NCBI RefSeq assembly: GCF_900142965.1
Contig: NZ_FRCQ01000043.1
Coordinates: forward strand, 1 to 42,104
Length of the DNA: 42,104 nt
Reading direction: 5' to 3'
DNA from: Rhizobacter sp. OV335
Lineage (GTDB): Bacteria; Pseudomonadota; Gammaproteobacteria; Burkholderiales; Burkholderiaceae_C
Shown: positions 1 through 8,178 of the stretch, piece after piece
Numbering within the stretch: position 1 is the stretch's first letter
Layout of the letters: each line of letters begins with the position of its first letter
Position numbers and translations under genes: made by a program
The notes under the pieces: model-generated
What the model was told of the DNA's origin: nothing
Seen by the model: the letters and a program-made list of their open reading frames with translations, nothing else
Database searches by the model: none

Positions 1-2535
1 ATCCTCGTCTCCGACGACGGCGCCACCTGGTACCAGCTGCGCTACGTGGCCGACGGCAAGGGCGGCACCGAAGAGTTCTACAACCTGAACGCCAACGTCC
101 GCTACGTCCGCATCAACGGCGTGAAGCGCGCCTCCGGCTACGGCTACTCGATCATCGAGGCGAGCTTCAAGTCCCCGGGCAGCGACAACACGCTGGGCTC
201 CGCGGTCACGGCCTCGGTGTTCCCGCACCCGGCCAACGGCAGCAACCTGATTCCGGCGGCCGCCCAGCAGCCACCGATCGACACCATCCAGTTCTCGCTG
301 CCGGACGGCACGCTGGTGACGCGCGTCGGCTTCGTCGGCCGCTCGCGCCACGCTCGCGAGCGCGGCGAGGACTGGAACGAAGCCGGCTACGGCGCGAACG
401 AGACCGTCGACGCCGCCGGAAACCCGGTGGACAAGGGGCCCGGCGCGCACCTGAACTTCGTGGCCAACTACTTTGCCTTCCGCACCTGGGGCGTCGAGTT
501 CATCGACAACAGCAAGGTGACCGGCGTCACCAAGCCCAAGGTGATCGTCAACGAGTACTTCCAGCAGCCGCAGTACGGCGGCGGCCATTCCTTCGTTCGC
601 GGGTTCGACAACCCCAACACCACCGGCTTCGGCTGGATGAGCCCGGGCGACCTGCTGGACGACAACACCTACACGCTGGGCGGCCAAGGCATCGCCGCGT
701 GCCCCGTGGTGCCCAAGCCGCCGCAGAACGCGCTGGCCAACCCGACGAGCGGCTACAACAACATCATCGGCGCGAACGATGGCTGCAGCGTGGTGTTCGA
801 CTCGTTCCCCGGCCATTCCGCACTCTCGACCGACGTCAACGGCGTGCTGGCCCGCAGTGCCGACGTGCCCGGCGCCACCCAGTTCTACGACTACGCAGTG
901 AGCTTCGACCCGGCCACCGACAAGGTGACCACCGCAACACCGGTCGCCGGCAAGAGCGTCGCGGCGCGCTCGTTGAAGACGGGCGACGTGGTCGAGTTCT
1001 CGCCGTCGTTCTTCTCGACGACCGCGATCATGAGGGGGCTCGGCACCACCGACGGTCATCGCTACTACACCAACGAGCTGAGCTACGTGGTGGGCGCGGG
1101 CCTGCGTCCCTACTACGGTGCGCAGCCGCGCCTGAACAACACGCCGCTGCCGTCCGCGGCGTTGCAGGGCGGCCTCGGCTCGGTCTCGTACGACTACGCC
1201 GACAACTCGACCTTCGTGTTCCAGCAGCCGCATAACAACATCGGCATGCAGAACATGCAGCGCTTCGTGGAAGGCCGCCGCTGGTTCCACACCCACATGC
1301 AGACCGGCGACCACACCGAGAACGGCAACGACCGCAACACCGCCGCGGTGGGCCTGCAAGGGCCGATGTTCAACCAGTCGACCTGCTTCGGCTGCCACAT
1401 CAACAACGGCCGCAGCCTGGCACCCACCGTCGTCAACCAGAAGATCGACACGATGGCGGTGCGCACGGCGCAGACCGATGCGAATGGTCAGCAGCTGCCG
1501 CACCCGATGTACGGCCTCGGCGCCCAGATGAACGCCAAGGCGTCCACCGACGGCGTCCGGCGTGACTGGGGCACCGGCGTGCACGTGTCGAAGTTCGAGC
1601 TGAAGACCGTGACGCTGGCCGACGGCAGCTCGGTGGAACTGAGCAAGCCGGTGGTGGGCTTCGACGGCCCGACGCCGGACGTGTTCTCGGTGCGCAGCGC
1701 GCAGCCGGTGATCGGCATGGGCCTGCTCGAGGCGATCCCGGATGCCGACATCATTGCGCGTGCCAGGACTACCCCGGATGCCGACGGCGTCATGGGTGTC
1801 GCGAACTTCGCGTACGACCCGGAAACCAACAAGGTGCGCCTGGGCCGCTACGGTTGGAAGGCATCGAAGGTCAGCCTGCGCCACCAGGCGTCGGCCGCCG
1901 CGCTGCTCGACATGTCGGTCACGTCGCCGGTGTACCCGAACCGCGACTGCCTGTACGGTCCGTCGAAGTGCACCACCGCGAACCGTGTCGACACCGGCCT
2001 GACGGAAGACGCGCTGAAGCTGCTGGAGCGCTACGTGGCCCTGCTGGCCGTGCCGGCCCAGCGCAGTGTGGCGAGTGGCTACCCGAAGGGTGTGACGCCA
2101 CTGGCCGCGCTGAACCCGGACGTCAACAAGATCACGGCCGGCGAGACGGTGTTCAACACCCTCAAGTGCCAGAGCTGCCACGTGCAGTCCATGACGACCG
2201 GCTCCACCAGCGAGTTCCAGGAAGCGCGCAACCAGAAGATCAAGCCGTACACCGACATGCTGCTGCATGACATGGGCGCCGACCTGGGCGACGGCCTGAC
2301 CGAAGGCCTGGCCACCGGCAGCATGTGGCGCACGTCACCGCTGTGGGGCATCGGCTACACCGAGCTGGTGGCGGGCAAGACCATCAAGGTCGGCTACCTG
2401 CACGACAGCCGCGCCCGCACGCTGACCGAGGCCATCGTGTGGCACGGCGGTGAAGGCAAGGCCAGCCGCGACCGCTTCGTCGCGCTGAGCAAGGCCGATC
2501 GGGAGGCGCTGCTGGCCTTCCTGGGTTCGCTGTAA
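1..2535 (+). CDS. Di-haem oxidoreductase (DUF1111/DHOR family) with discoidin-like N-terminal domain, 5' truncated
   Basis: The frame is open from base 1, so the true start lies upstream; 844 residues are visible. Two c-type haem sites are present: CFGCH at visible residues 462-466 and CQSCH at 723-727. Family signatures follow: a GPMFN segment just before the first haem, IGMGLLEAIP near 571 and HDSRARTLTEAIVWHGGE near 801. These are typical of the DUF1111 di-haem cytochromes related to MauG and bacterial cytochrome c peroxidase, which are exported. The first 60 or so visible residues (a segment reading RYVRING followed by GYGYSIIEASF) look like the end of an F5/8 type C (discoidin) carbohydrate-binding domain. 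Residues about 80-400 match nothing I can name. The protein is far longer than the usual 400-550 residues of the family. The substrate is unknown. The GTG at 46 is not a convincing start because the domain continues upstream of it. Confidence 0.85.
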   Translation: MLVSDDGATWYQLRYVADGKGGTEEFYNLNANVRYVRINGVKRASGYGYSIIEASFKSPGSDNTLGSAVTASVFPHPANGSNLIPAAAQQPPIDTIQFSLPDGTLVTRVGFVGRSRHARERGEDWNEAGYGANETVDAAGNPVDKGPGAHLNFVANYFAFRTWGVEFIDNSKVTGVTKPKVIVNEYFQQPQYGGGHSFVRGFDNPNTTGFGWMSPGDLLDDNTYTLGGQGIAACPVVPKPPQNALANPTSGYNNIIGANDGCSVVFDSFPGHSALSTDVNGVLARSADVPGATQFYDYAVSFDPATDKVTTATPVAGKSVAARSLKTGDVVEFSPSFFSTTAIMRGLGTTDGHRYYTNELSYVVGAGLRPYYGAQPRLNNTPLPSAALQGGLGSVSYDYADNSTFVFQQPHNNIGMQNMQRFVEGRRWFHTHMQTGDHTENGNDRNTAAVGLQGPMFNQSTCFGCHINNGRSLAPTVVNQKIDTMAVRTAQTDANGQQLPHPMYGLGAQMNAKASTDGVRRDWGTGVHVSKFELKTVTLADGSSVELSKPVVGFDGPTPDVFSVRSAQPVIGMGLLEAIPDADIIARARTTPDADGVMGVANFAYDPETNKVRLGRYGWKASKVSLRHQASAAALLDMSVTSPVYPNRDCLYGPSKCTTANRVDTGLTEDALKLLERYVALLAVPAQRSVASGYPKGVTPLAALNPDVNKITAGETVFNTLKCQSCHVQSMTTGSTSEFQEARNQKIKPYTDMLLHDMGADLGDGLTEGLATGSMWRTSPLWGIGYTELVAGKTIKVGYLHDSRARTLTEAIVWHGGEGKASRDRFVALSKADREALLAFLGSL

Positions 2536-2555
2536 GGTCCGCCCCTTCAGATCTG

Positions 2556-2578
2556 GCCGCCCTTCGGGGCGGCTTTTT
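2556..2578 (+). terminator. Rho-independent terminator of the di-haem oxidoreductase gene
   Basis: A perfect 7-bp stem (GCCGCCC / GGGCGGC) closes a TTCG tetraloop and is followed directly by five T. It lies 20 bases after the stop codon at 2535. Confidence 0.92.
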
Positions 2579-2674
2579 CTTTGGCAGGAAGGACGGCCCT
2601 GACAGGTTTCGAATGCGGCCCATCGCGGAATGCAGCTTGCTTGGGACAGCGATATCCTCTGCTCCTTTGCACCT

Positions 2675-3625
2675 ATGTTGAACACCATCCTTCGCTGGCT
2701 CACCGACTACGGGCTGGGCGTTGTCTTCTTCAACGTGTGGGCAGAGCAACTCGGCCTGCCCGTGCCTGCGTACCCCGTGTTGGTGGTGACCGGCGCGCTG
2801 AGCGTCGAAGGCCGCTACTCGGCCATCGCACTGCTGGGCGCGGCGGTGTCGGCCTGCCTGCTGGCTGACTTGGTCTGGTACGCCGCCGGCCGCCGCTACG
2901 GCAGTCGCGTGCTGCGTACGGTATGCCGCATCTCGATGTCGCCTGACTCCTGTGTACGGCAAACCGAGTCGATGTTCGAGCGTTGGGGCATCTGGTCGTT
3001 GCTGGTCGCCAAGTTCATTCCCGGCTTCGCCACCATCGCCACCGTTCTGAGCGGGCGGATGCGGTTGCCGTTGGCAGCGTTCATCATGGTCGACCTGATC
3101 GGCGCCACTCTCTATGCGGGCGTCGGCATCACTCTCGGTGTGCTGTTCCATGAGGCCATCGACGACGTCATCGCGGTGTTCGCGAACCTTGGCCGCATCG
3201 GCCTTGTGGTGCTGCTGCTGGCGCTGGCACTGTTCATCGCCACCAAGTGGCGGCAGCGGCACCGACTGATCCGGGCGCTGCGCACGGCGCGCATCACGGT
3301 GTCAGAGTTGGAACTGCTGATCAGCCAGGGCATCGCGCCGGCGATTGTCGACGTGCGTTCGGCCGGCAGCCGCGAACGTGACGGCACCATTCCCGGAGCG
3401 CTGCCCTGGCCGGTGAACGCTGCATTGGACAGTGCACCCGAACTGCCGCGCGATGCCCAGGTGGTGGTCTATTGCGCTTGTCCGAACGAGGCCTCGGCTG
3501 CCAAGGTGGCGCAGCAACTGCAGCGCGCCGGTTTCACCAACGTTCGGCCGCTGCACGGCGGCATCGACGCCTGGATCGCCGCCGGCCTGCCGATCGAGCG
3601 GCCGCTGGCGGTGGCGGTTGCCTGA
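2675..3625 (+). CDS. DedA-family membrane protein fused to a C-terminal rhodanese domain
   Basis: The 316-residue protein starts with a DedA/SNARE-associated (VTT) domain at residues 1 to about 190. That domain contains the conserved Glu/Pro segment AEQLGLPVPAYP, the KFIPGF segment, and several hydrophobic spans. DedA proteins act in the inner membrane in lipid scrambling and envelope homeostasis. A rhodanese domain fills about residues 215-305, with active-site-loop cysteines in YCACPNEAS (Cys267 and Cys269) and the usual C-terminal PLHGGIDAW segment. The fusion suggests a sulfane-sulfur or thiol-linked role on the cytoplasmic face, but the function is not established. I prefer the ATG at 2675 over the in-frame ATG at 2630, because the first 15 residues of the longer form do not resemble the family. 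The gene appears to be a single transcription unit. Confidence 0.88.
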   Translation: MLNTILRWLTDYGLGVVFFNVWAEQLGLPVPAYPVLVVTGALSVEGRYSAIALLGAAVSACLLADLVWYAAGRRYGSRVLRTVCRISMSPDSCVRQTESMFERWGIWSLLVAKFIPGFATIATVLSGRMRLPLAAFIMVDLIGATLYAGVGITLGVLFHEAIDDVIAVFANLGRIGLVVLLLALALFIATKWRQRHRLIRALRTARITVSELELLISQGIAPAIVDVRSAGSRERDGTIPGALPWPVNAALDSAPELPRDAQVVVYCACPNEASAAKVAQQLQRAGFTNVRPLHGGIDAWIAAGLPIERPLAVAVA

Positions 3626-3653
3626 TATCAGTCCGCTGCGCGAAGCGAAGCGG

Positions 3654-3729
3654 TGGTGCGCCCGGCTGGGATCGAACCAGCAACCCCTGCCTTCGGAGGG
3701 CAGTACTCTATCCATTGAGCTACGGGCGC
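3654..3729 (-). tRNA. tRNA-Arg (anticodon CCG)
   Basis: Read on the minus strand, the 76 bases fold as a cloverleaf. The acceptor stem is GCGCCCG/CGGGCGC, the D-arm is TAGCTCAATGGATAGAG, the anticodon loop is CTCCGAA with anticodon CCG, the T-loop is GGTTCGATCC, and a CCA is encoded at 3654-3656. The anticodon reads the arginine codon CGG. Confidence 0.95.
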
Positions 3730-3739
3730 GAAGTGCGCG

Positions 3740-3745
3740 ATTCTA
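3740..3745 (-). promoter_or_regulatory. Likely -10 box (TAGAAT) of tRNA-Arg
   Basis: The minus strand reads TAGAAT ending 10 bases before the tRNA 5' end, a plausible position for a sigma-70 -10 element. I see no good -35 hexamer at the right spacing. Confidence 0.35.
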
Positions 3746-3799
3746 CAGTGGTCGCCGACCGCCTCGGGTGAGCCCGATGGCGCGTGCAAGGGCGACCTC

Positions 3800-3805
3800 T
3801 ATAAT
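3800..3805 (+). promoter_or_regulatory. Consensus -10 box (TATAAT) of the cytochrome c gene
   Basis: A perfect TATAAT lies 51 bases upstream of the cytochrome c start at 3857. It stands out in this GC-rich sequence. No clear -35 box is visible. Confidence 0.5.
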
Positions 3806-3856
3806 CCCGCGGTTTTGCCAGCACCGGCAGCCAACGGATACGCCTCGAGGAACTCC

Positions 3857-4468
3857 ATGAGCGATGCCCACAGCACCCCCGAACACGACGCCCCGCACGA
3901 GGGTCCGATCAAGACGCCCAAGCAGTTGATCCTCGCGGTGTTCTTCGCGTTCGTGATCCCGATCCTCGCCATCATCCTGCTCGTCAGCTATGTCGAGGCC
4001 GACCACCAGCCCGCCGCCGGCAGCGATGGCCTGAAGGCCGAGGCCGTTGCCAAGCGCATCCAGCCGATCGCCGCGTACGAGGTCAAGGACCTGTCCGACC
4101 CCGCGTCGCTGAAGACCGGCGAACAGGTCTTCGCCGCCCAGTGCACCGCCTGCCACACCGCCGGCGTCGCAGGCGCTCCGAAGTTCGGCGACAGCGCCGC
4201 CTGGGGCCCGCGCATCCCGCAGGGCTACGAGGTGCTGCTGACGCACGCGCTGAAGGGCAAGGGCGCGATGGGCCCGCAAGGTGGTGGCGATTTCAGCGAT
4301 GTCGAGATCGGCCGCGCCGTCGTCTTCATGGCCAACAAGGGCGGCGCCAAGTTCGCGGAACCCGCAGCGGCACCGGCTTCCGCTGCCGCCTCCGCGGCCA
4401 CGGCCGAGGCCGCGCCGGCCGCCTCTGCTCCGGCCCCTGCCGCCTCGGCCGCATCCGCCGCGAAGTAA
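3857..4468 (+). CDS. Membrane-anchored c-type cytochrome (cytochrome c5-like)
   Basis: The 203-residue protein begins with a hydrophilic stretch, then one hydrophobic membrane segment at about residues 25-48. A single-haem cytochrome domain follows, with CTACH at residues 96-100 and a downstream KGAMGPQGG segment whose Met is the probable sixth haem ligand. The last 40 or so residues are almost pure Ala/Pro/Ser and probably form a flexible periplasmic tail. The architecture fits the cytochrome c5 (CytC_5) proteins of Burkholderiales, which carry electrons in the periplasm while anchored in the inner membrane. The ATG at 3857 is supported by a GAGG ribosome-binding site at 3847-3850; the in-frame ATG at 3815 has none. 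The partner oxidase or reductase is not in the window. Confidence 0.85.
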   Translation: MSDAHSTPEHDAPHEGPIKTPKQLILAVFFAFVIPILAIILLVSYVEADHQPAAGSDGLKAEAVAKRIQPIAAYEVKDLSDPASLKTGEQVFAAQCTACHTAGVAGAPKFGDSAAWGPRIPQGYEVLLTHALKGKGAMGPQGGGDFSDVEIGRAVVFMANKGGAKFAEPAAAPASAAASAATAEAAPAASAPAPAASAASAAK

Positions 4469-4490
4469 ACCGGGCGCTCGCCCACCCGTC

Positions 4491-4513
4491 GAAGCCGGCC
4501 TCGCGCCGGCTTC
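4491..4513. terminator. Inverted repeat between convergent genes, possible bidirectional terminator
   Basis: GAAGCCGG at 4491-4498 and CCGGCTTC at 4506-4513 form a perfect 8-bp stem with a 7-base loop. It sits exactly between the convergent cytochrome gene and the DUF2946-like gene. There is no T-tract on either strand, so it may be a weak or factor-assisted terminator. Confidence 0.5.
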
Positions 4514-4514
4514 G

Positions 4515-5048
4515 TCATTCCAGGTGTTGCGGGCTCAGGCAGACACCGAAGCGCTGCAGCAGCGCCGCATGGCCGATCGCCTGCGGTGCCCACCAGCCGC
4601 GCTCGACGGCATCGGCCGCCGCTTCCATGTCCAGCGTGTGCACGATGCCCAGGCCCAGGTCGGTGCCGAGGTACAGCCGCCCCGCTTCATCGAGCCAGGC
4701 CGTGTCCATGCGCGCCGCGCGGCCGGTGTGCGATTCGAGTTGCGGCGCGGCATCGGCTTGCGCGGCCAGCCGCCACACCCACGGCGCCGCTTCCAGCTCG
4801 ACGAACACCTGCTGCGGCCCGTTCTGGAAGAACCAGCGGCCGCGCGCATCGCTTTCGTAGTTGCGACCGATGAACTCGCGCAGCTTGTCGTGCCGGATCA
4901 CGCTGCCCTTGACCTGCGGGAACGCGCCCGCCGCCTGCACGCGGTCGTCGCGCATGTACCACTCGCCACGCGCATCGAGCGCGAGCCAGCCGACGCAGGC
5001 CGGCACGTTGGGCCACTTCTTCAGCGCAGCCTTGACCATCTCGTCCAT
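4515..5048 (-). CDS. DUF2946-like conserved protein, function unknown
   Basis: The 177-residue soluble protein is rich in Trp and aromatic residues, including WPNVPACVGWLALD, GEWYMRDDR, FIGRNYESDARGRWFFQNG and APWVWRL. I recognise this pattern as a betaproteobacterial conserved family annotated as DUF2946, but no biochemical role is known to me. It has no signal peptide or membrane span. The ATG at 5048 is preceded by AAAGGAGC, a good ribosome-binding site. It is the last gene of a four-gene minus-strand run (purU, NTF2-like, YheT-like, this gene), starting 20 bases after the stop of the hydrolase. Its other end faces the cytochrome gene. Confidence 0.75.
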   Translation of the reverse strand: MDEMVKAALKKWPNVPACVGWLALDARGEWYMRDDRVQAAGAFPQVKGSVIRHDKLREFIGRNYESDARGRWFFQNGPQQVFVELEAAPWVWRLAAQADAAPQLESHTGRAARMDTAWLDEAGRLYLGTDLGLGIVHTLDMEAAADAVERGWWAPQAIGHAALLQRFGVCLSPQHLE

Positions 5049-5068
5049 CGCGGCTCCTTTCGGGGGAC

Positions 5069-6058
5069 TCAGCCGGCCACGTGGGGCGCGAGCCACCCCA
5101 TGACCTGCTCCGGCAATGTCATCACATGCCCGGGCCACGCGCCCGCCGGGAATCCCACGTGCCCGCCATGGTGCGGCTGCCACAGCGTGACGAACGGGCC
5201 GACATCGGCCTGCCGCGGCAGGCTGTGCGCCGGCACGAACGGGTCGTTGCGTGCGTTCAGCACCAGCGCCGGCACGCGGATGCGGTGCAGGTGCGGCTTG
5301 GCCGACCCGCGCTTCCAGTAGTCGTCGGTGTCGCGAAAGCCGTGCAGCGGCGCGGTGAACACGTTGTCGAACGCGTACAGGTCGCGCGCCGCGCGCAGCC
5401 GCTCGCGGTCGAACAGGCCCGGGTGCTGCTCCCACTTGCGCAGCGCCTTCGGGATCATCGTGCGCAGGAACATGCGCGTGTAGACATGCCGGTTGAAACC
5501 ACGCCCGATCGCCTGCCCGCCGGCCGCCAGGTCGATCGGCGACGAGATCGCGCAGACGCCGCGCACGACGGCCGAGGCCGTCTCGCCCGCCTCCTCGGCC
5601 CAGCGCAGCAGCGCATTGCCGCCGAGCGACACGCCGACCGCGACGATCGGCCCGGCGTGCCGGGTCCGCAGCGTTCGCAGCACCCAGCCGATCTCCTCGA
5701 AGTCGCCCGAGTGGTACGCCCGCGGCGCGAGGTTGATCTCGCCCGAGCAGCCGCGGAAGTGCGGCACCGCGTAACGCCAGCCGCGCTCGCGCGCCCAGTG
5801 CGCGAAGGCCTGCGCGTAGTGGCTTGCGGACGAACCCTCGAGGCCATGGAACAGCACCAGCATCGGCGCTGCGCCGAACTCGACCCCGACCTGGAAATCC
5901 ACGTCGATGAAATCGCCGTCGGGCGTGGTCCAGCGCTCGCGCCGATAGACCGGCGCCGGCCCGTGGTAGCGCTTCGAGTACAGCGCCGGCCAGATCGTCT
6001 GCAGGTTGCCGCCGACGGCACCGCGGCCGCCGAGCCAGCGCGGGGGTGGGAAATCCAT
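5069..6058 (-). CDS. YheT-type alpha/beta hydrolase
   Basis: The 329-residue protein has the alpha/beta-hydrolase fold with a visible triad: Ser144 in the nucleophile elbow GVSLGGN, Asp272 in NARNDPFVP and His300 in HHGGHVGF. The oxyanion segment is LFHGLEGSS near residue 70. The N-terminal GNLQTIWPAL is typical of the YheT/ABHD1-3 group of putative esterases. The true substrate is unknown. The start at 6058 (MDFPPPRW) is chosen because the longer frame upstream overlaps the NTF2-like gene and lacks family similarity. Only 10 bases separate it from the upstream gene, so co-transcription with purU is likely. Confidence 0.88.
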   Translation of the reverse strand: MDFPPPRWLGGRGAVGGNLQTIWPALYSKRYHGPAPVYRRERWTTPDGDFIDVDFQVGVEFGAAPMLVLFHGLEGSSASHYAQAFAHWARERGWRYAVPHFRGCSGEINLAPRAYHSGDFEEIGWVLRTLRTRHAGPIVAVGVSLGGNALLRWAEEAGETASAVVRGVCAISSPIDLAAGGQAIGRGFNRHVYTRMFLRTMIPKALRKWEQHPGLFDRERLRAARDLYAFDNVFTAPLHGFRDTDDYWKRGSAKPHLHRIRVPALVLNARNDPFVPAHSLPRQADVGPFVTLWQPHHGGHVGFPAGAWPGHVMTLPEQVMGWLAPHVAG

Positions 6059-6068
6059 CAGCGTCGCC

Positions 6069-6518
6069 TCAGTGCAGGACTGCCGGCGTCTCGCCGACCT
6101 CTTGCACCTCGCCCACCGAACCCGGGCTCGCATGGTGCGCGACCATGCGCCAGCCGAGCGCCGTCTTCACGTACACGTTGGTCGCGACGACCCAGGCGGC
6201 CTGCGGGCCTTCGTTGGTCATCACCTGCACCCGCTCGAGCACGCTGTGCACGGCCGTCGATTCGCTCTCGAGCCGGCGCACCTTCTCGGGGTGCGCATCG
6301 ATCGTGCCGTTCGAGAACATCGATTCGAACGCGGCACGGATCGCCATCGGCCCGACCACCCGCGGCCCGCCCGGGTGCACGCAGGTGATGTCGTCGTCGT
6401 CGGACCAGACCGCCATCAGCTTCTCGATGTCGCCACGCTGCAGCGCCTCGTAGAACTGCTGCTCGGTGTCATCGGCCGACGACAGCAGCGCGGCAGCGGG
6501 CGGTTTGGGACGGGCCAT
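6069..6518 (-). CDS. NTF2-like / SnoaL-like family protein
   Basis: The 149-residue protein has an NTF2-like (DUF4440/SnoaL-type) pattern: an N-terminal helix TEQQFYEALQRGDIEKLMAVWSDD, then ITCVHPGGP and a C-terminal GWRMVAHHASP. In this fold a cone-shaped pocket binds small ligands; the ligand here is unknown. An Asp-rich stretch (WSDDDD) precedes ITCVHPGG, as in calcium/calmodulin-kinase-association-like members. The start at 6518 (MARPKPP) is chosen over a longer frame that overlaps purU. It lies 14 bases after purU and 10 bases before the YheT-type hydrolase. Confidence 0.78.
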   Translation of the reverse strand: MARPKPPAAALLSSADDTEQQFYEALQRGDIEKLMAVWSDDDDITCVHPGGPRVVGPMAIRAAFESMFSNGTIDAHPEKVRRLESESTAVHSVLERVQVMTNEGPQAAWVVATNVYVKTALGWRMVAHHASPGSVGEVQEVGETPAVLH

Positions 6519-6532
6519 GTCGACAGGGTTCC

Positions 6533-7417
6533 TTATCGGAAGACGACGGTCTTCTGACCGTTCAGCAGCACACGGTGCTCGACCTGCCAGCGCACCGCGC
6601 GCGCCAGCACCATGCACTCGACATCGCGGCCGACCGCGGTGAAGTCCTGCGCGCTCAGCGAATGGTCGACGCGGGCCACGTCCTGCTCGATGATCGGCCC
6701 CTCGTCGAGGTCGGCGGTCACGTAGTGCGCGGTCGCGCCGATCAGCTTGACGCCGCGGTCGTGCGCCTGGAAGTACGGCTTCGCGCCCTTGAAGCTCGGC
6801 AGGAAGCTGTGGTGGATGTTGATCGCCCGGCCCTTCATGAAGCCGCAGAAATCGGCGCTCAGGATCTGCATGTAGCGCGCGAGCACCGTCAGGTCGACGC
6901 GCTCGCGCTCGATCAGCGCCTCGACCTGCTGCTCCTGCGCGCGCTTGGCCTCGGGCGTGCTGCCGGCCGGCAGCGGAAGGTGGTGGAACGGGATCGCGTA
7001 GCGCTCGGCGAGCCCGGCGAAATCGGGGTGGTTCGACACGATGGCCGCGATGTCGACGCTCAGTTGCTGCGAATGCCAGCGGTACAGCAGGTCGTTCAGG
7101 CAGTGGCCGTGCTGGCTCACCATCAGCAGCAGGCGCGGGCGGCGCGACAGGTCGTGGAAGGTCGCGTCCATGCCGTACTGCTCGCGCACGCTGGTGAACA
7201 GCCGGTCGAGCGTGGCGCCGTCGGCCAGGTGGGCCGGCGCCTCGAAGTGCACGCGCATGAAGAACAGGCCGGTCGCCGACGCCTCGCCGATGTCGCCGAA
7301 CTGCTGCGAATCCAGGATGTTGCAGCCGGCCTGGTACAGCAGGCCCGACACGGTATAGACGATGCCCTTCGTGTCACGGCACGACAGGGTGAGGACGAAT
7401 TCACGGGCAGGCTGCAT
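6533..7417 (-). CDS. purU: Formyltetrahydrofolate deformylase
   Basis: The 294-residue protein hydrolyses 10-formyl-tetrahydrofolate to formate and tetrahydrofolate. It balances one-carbon pools and feeds formate to PurT. It has an N-terminal ACT domain (FVLTLSCRDTKGIVYTVSGLL) and a C-terminal formyltransferase domain with the catalytic-site segment INIHHSFLPSFKGAKPY, followed by GATAHYVTADLDEGPIIEQ. Length is normal for the family. The ATG at 7417 (MQPAREF) fits the family; longer forms start in sequence that does not resemble PurU. It heads a four-gene minus-strand run and is divergent from the ECF sigma gene across a 131-bp intergenic region. Confidence 0.95.
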   Translation of the reverse strand: MQPAREFVLTLSCRDTKGIVYTVSGLLYQAGCNILDSQQFGDIGEASATGLFFMRVHFEAPAHLADGATLDRLFTSVREQYGMDATFHDLSRRPRLLLMVSQHGHCLNDLLYRWHSQQLSVDIAAIVSNHPDFAGLAERYAIPFHHLPLPAGSTPEAKRAQEQQVEALIERERVDLTVLARYMQILSADFCGFMKGRAINIHHSFLPSFKGAKPYFQAHDRGVKLIGATAHYVTADLDEGPIIEQDVARVDHSLSAQDFTAVGRDVECMVLARAVRWQVEHRVLLNGQKTVVFR

Positions 7418-7520
7418 GGGCGCAGATTGTACGGACGGGGTGGACCCCGGGTAGCGCACGGGCACGCCGTACCAGCACGCCGCACGGGGTGCCGCATAGA
7501 ATCGCCGCCACGTGAACCTC

Positions 7521-7538
7521 GTCACGCCTTGTCGTGAC
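7521..7538. promoter_or_regulatory. Perfect inverted repeat just upstream of the ECF sigma gene
   Basis: GTCACG (7521-7526) and CGTGAC (7533-7538) are separated by six bases and end ten bases before the preferred start codon at 7549. It could be an operator or an mRNA hairpin limiting translation. A TAGAAT at 7497-7502 may be the -10 box of the same gene. Confidence 0.4.
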
Positions 7539-7548
7539 CCCCAGCACC

Positions 7549-8178
7549 ATGGCCGTTGCACCCGCTGAGTGGAGTGATCGAAGCAAGGAGCTGTCGGCGT
7601 TGCTGGCCCGCAGCGGGCTCGGCGACCGCCAAGCCTTCGCGGCACTGTACGAGCGCACCAGCGCGCATCTGTTCGCCGTCGTGCTGCGTATCAATCGAGA
7701 CCGGGCACAGGCGGAAGACGTGCTGCAGGAGGTGTATGTCAATGTCTGGCGTGCCGCGCAGAGCTTCGATGCGGCGCAGAGCCAGCCGCTGACCTGGCTG
7801 ACCAGCGTGGCACGCAACCGCGCGATCGACAGCCTGCGCCGCAAGCAGACCGAGCCGCAGACGCAGCCCGCGCCAATCAACGACGACGAGGACCAGGACG
7901 TGTACGACGATGTGGCTGACGACGCGCCGACGCCGCTCGAGATGCTGAGCCGGGCCTCGGATGCCCGCGCCCTCGCGCAGTGCATGGACGGCTTGAGCGC
8001 GCCGCAGCGGCAGAGCGTGGCGCTCGCGTTCTACGACGGCCTGAGCCATGCCGAGGTGGCCGACCAGATGCGCCAGCCGCTCGGCACCGTCAAGTCGTGG
8101 GTGCGGCGCGCGCTGCTGTCGCTCAAGTCCTGTCTCGACAACGCCGTGCTGCGCGATGGCCGCGCGCGGGGCGCCTGA
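7549..8178 (+). CDS. ECF-family RNA polymerase sigma factor
   Basis: The 209-residue protein has sigma region 2 at about residues 20-90 (FAALYERTSAHLFAVVLR, then AEDVLQEVYVNVWRAA and WLTSVARNRAIDSLRR). Region 4 lies at about 140-195 (QRQSVALAFYDGLSHAEVA, then GTVKSWVRRALLSLKSCL). They are joined by an acidic linker. It matches the ECF sigma-70 group often paired with RskA-type anti-sigma factors. The ATG at 7549 is preferred; a GTG at 7534 inside an inverted repeat is possible. Its stop overlaps the start of the anti-sigma gene (ATGA at 8175-8180), so the two are translationally coupled. The inducing stress cannot be read from the context, as no obvious target gene lies next to it. Confidence 0.9.
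   Translation: MAVAPAEWSDRSKELSALLARSGLGDRQAFAALYERTSAHLFAVVLRINRDRAQAEDVLQEVYVNVWRAAQSFDAAQSQPLTWLTSVARNRAIDSLRRKQTEPQTQPAPINDDEDQDVYDDVADDAPTPLEMLSRASDARALAQCMDGLSAPQRQSVALAFYDGLSHAEVADQMRQPLGTVKSWVRRALLSLKSCLDNAVLRDGRARGA

Noticed and set aside
4281-5321. Plus-strand open frame of 346 codons after the cytochrome c gene
   Set aside because: It is out of frame with the cytochrome, Pro/Arg-rich, and antisense to the DUF2946-like gene, which has its own ribosome-binding site.
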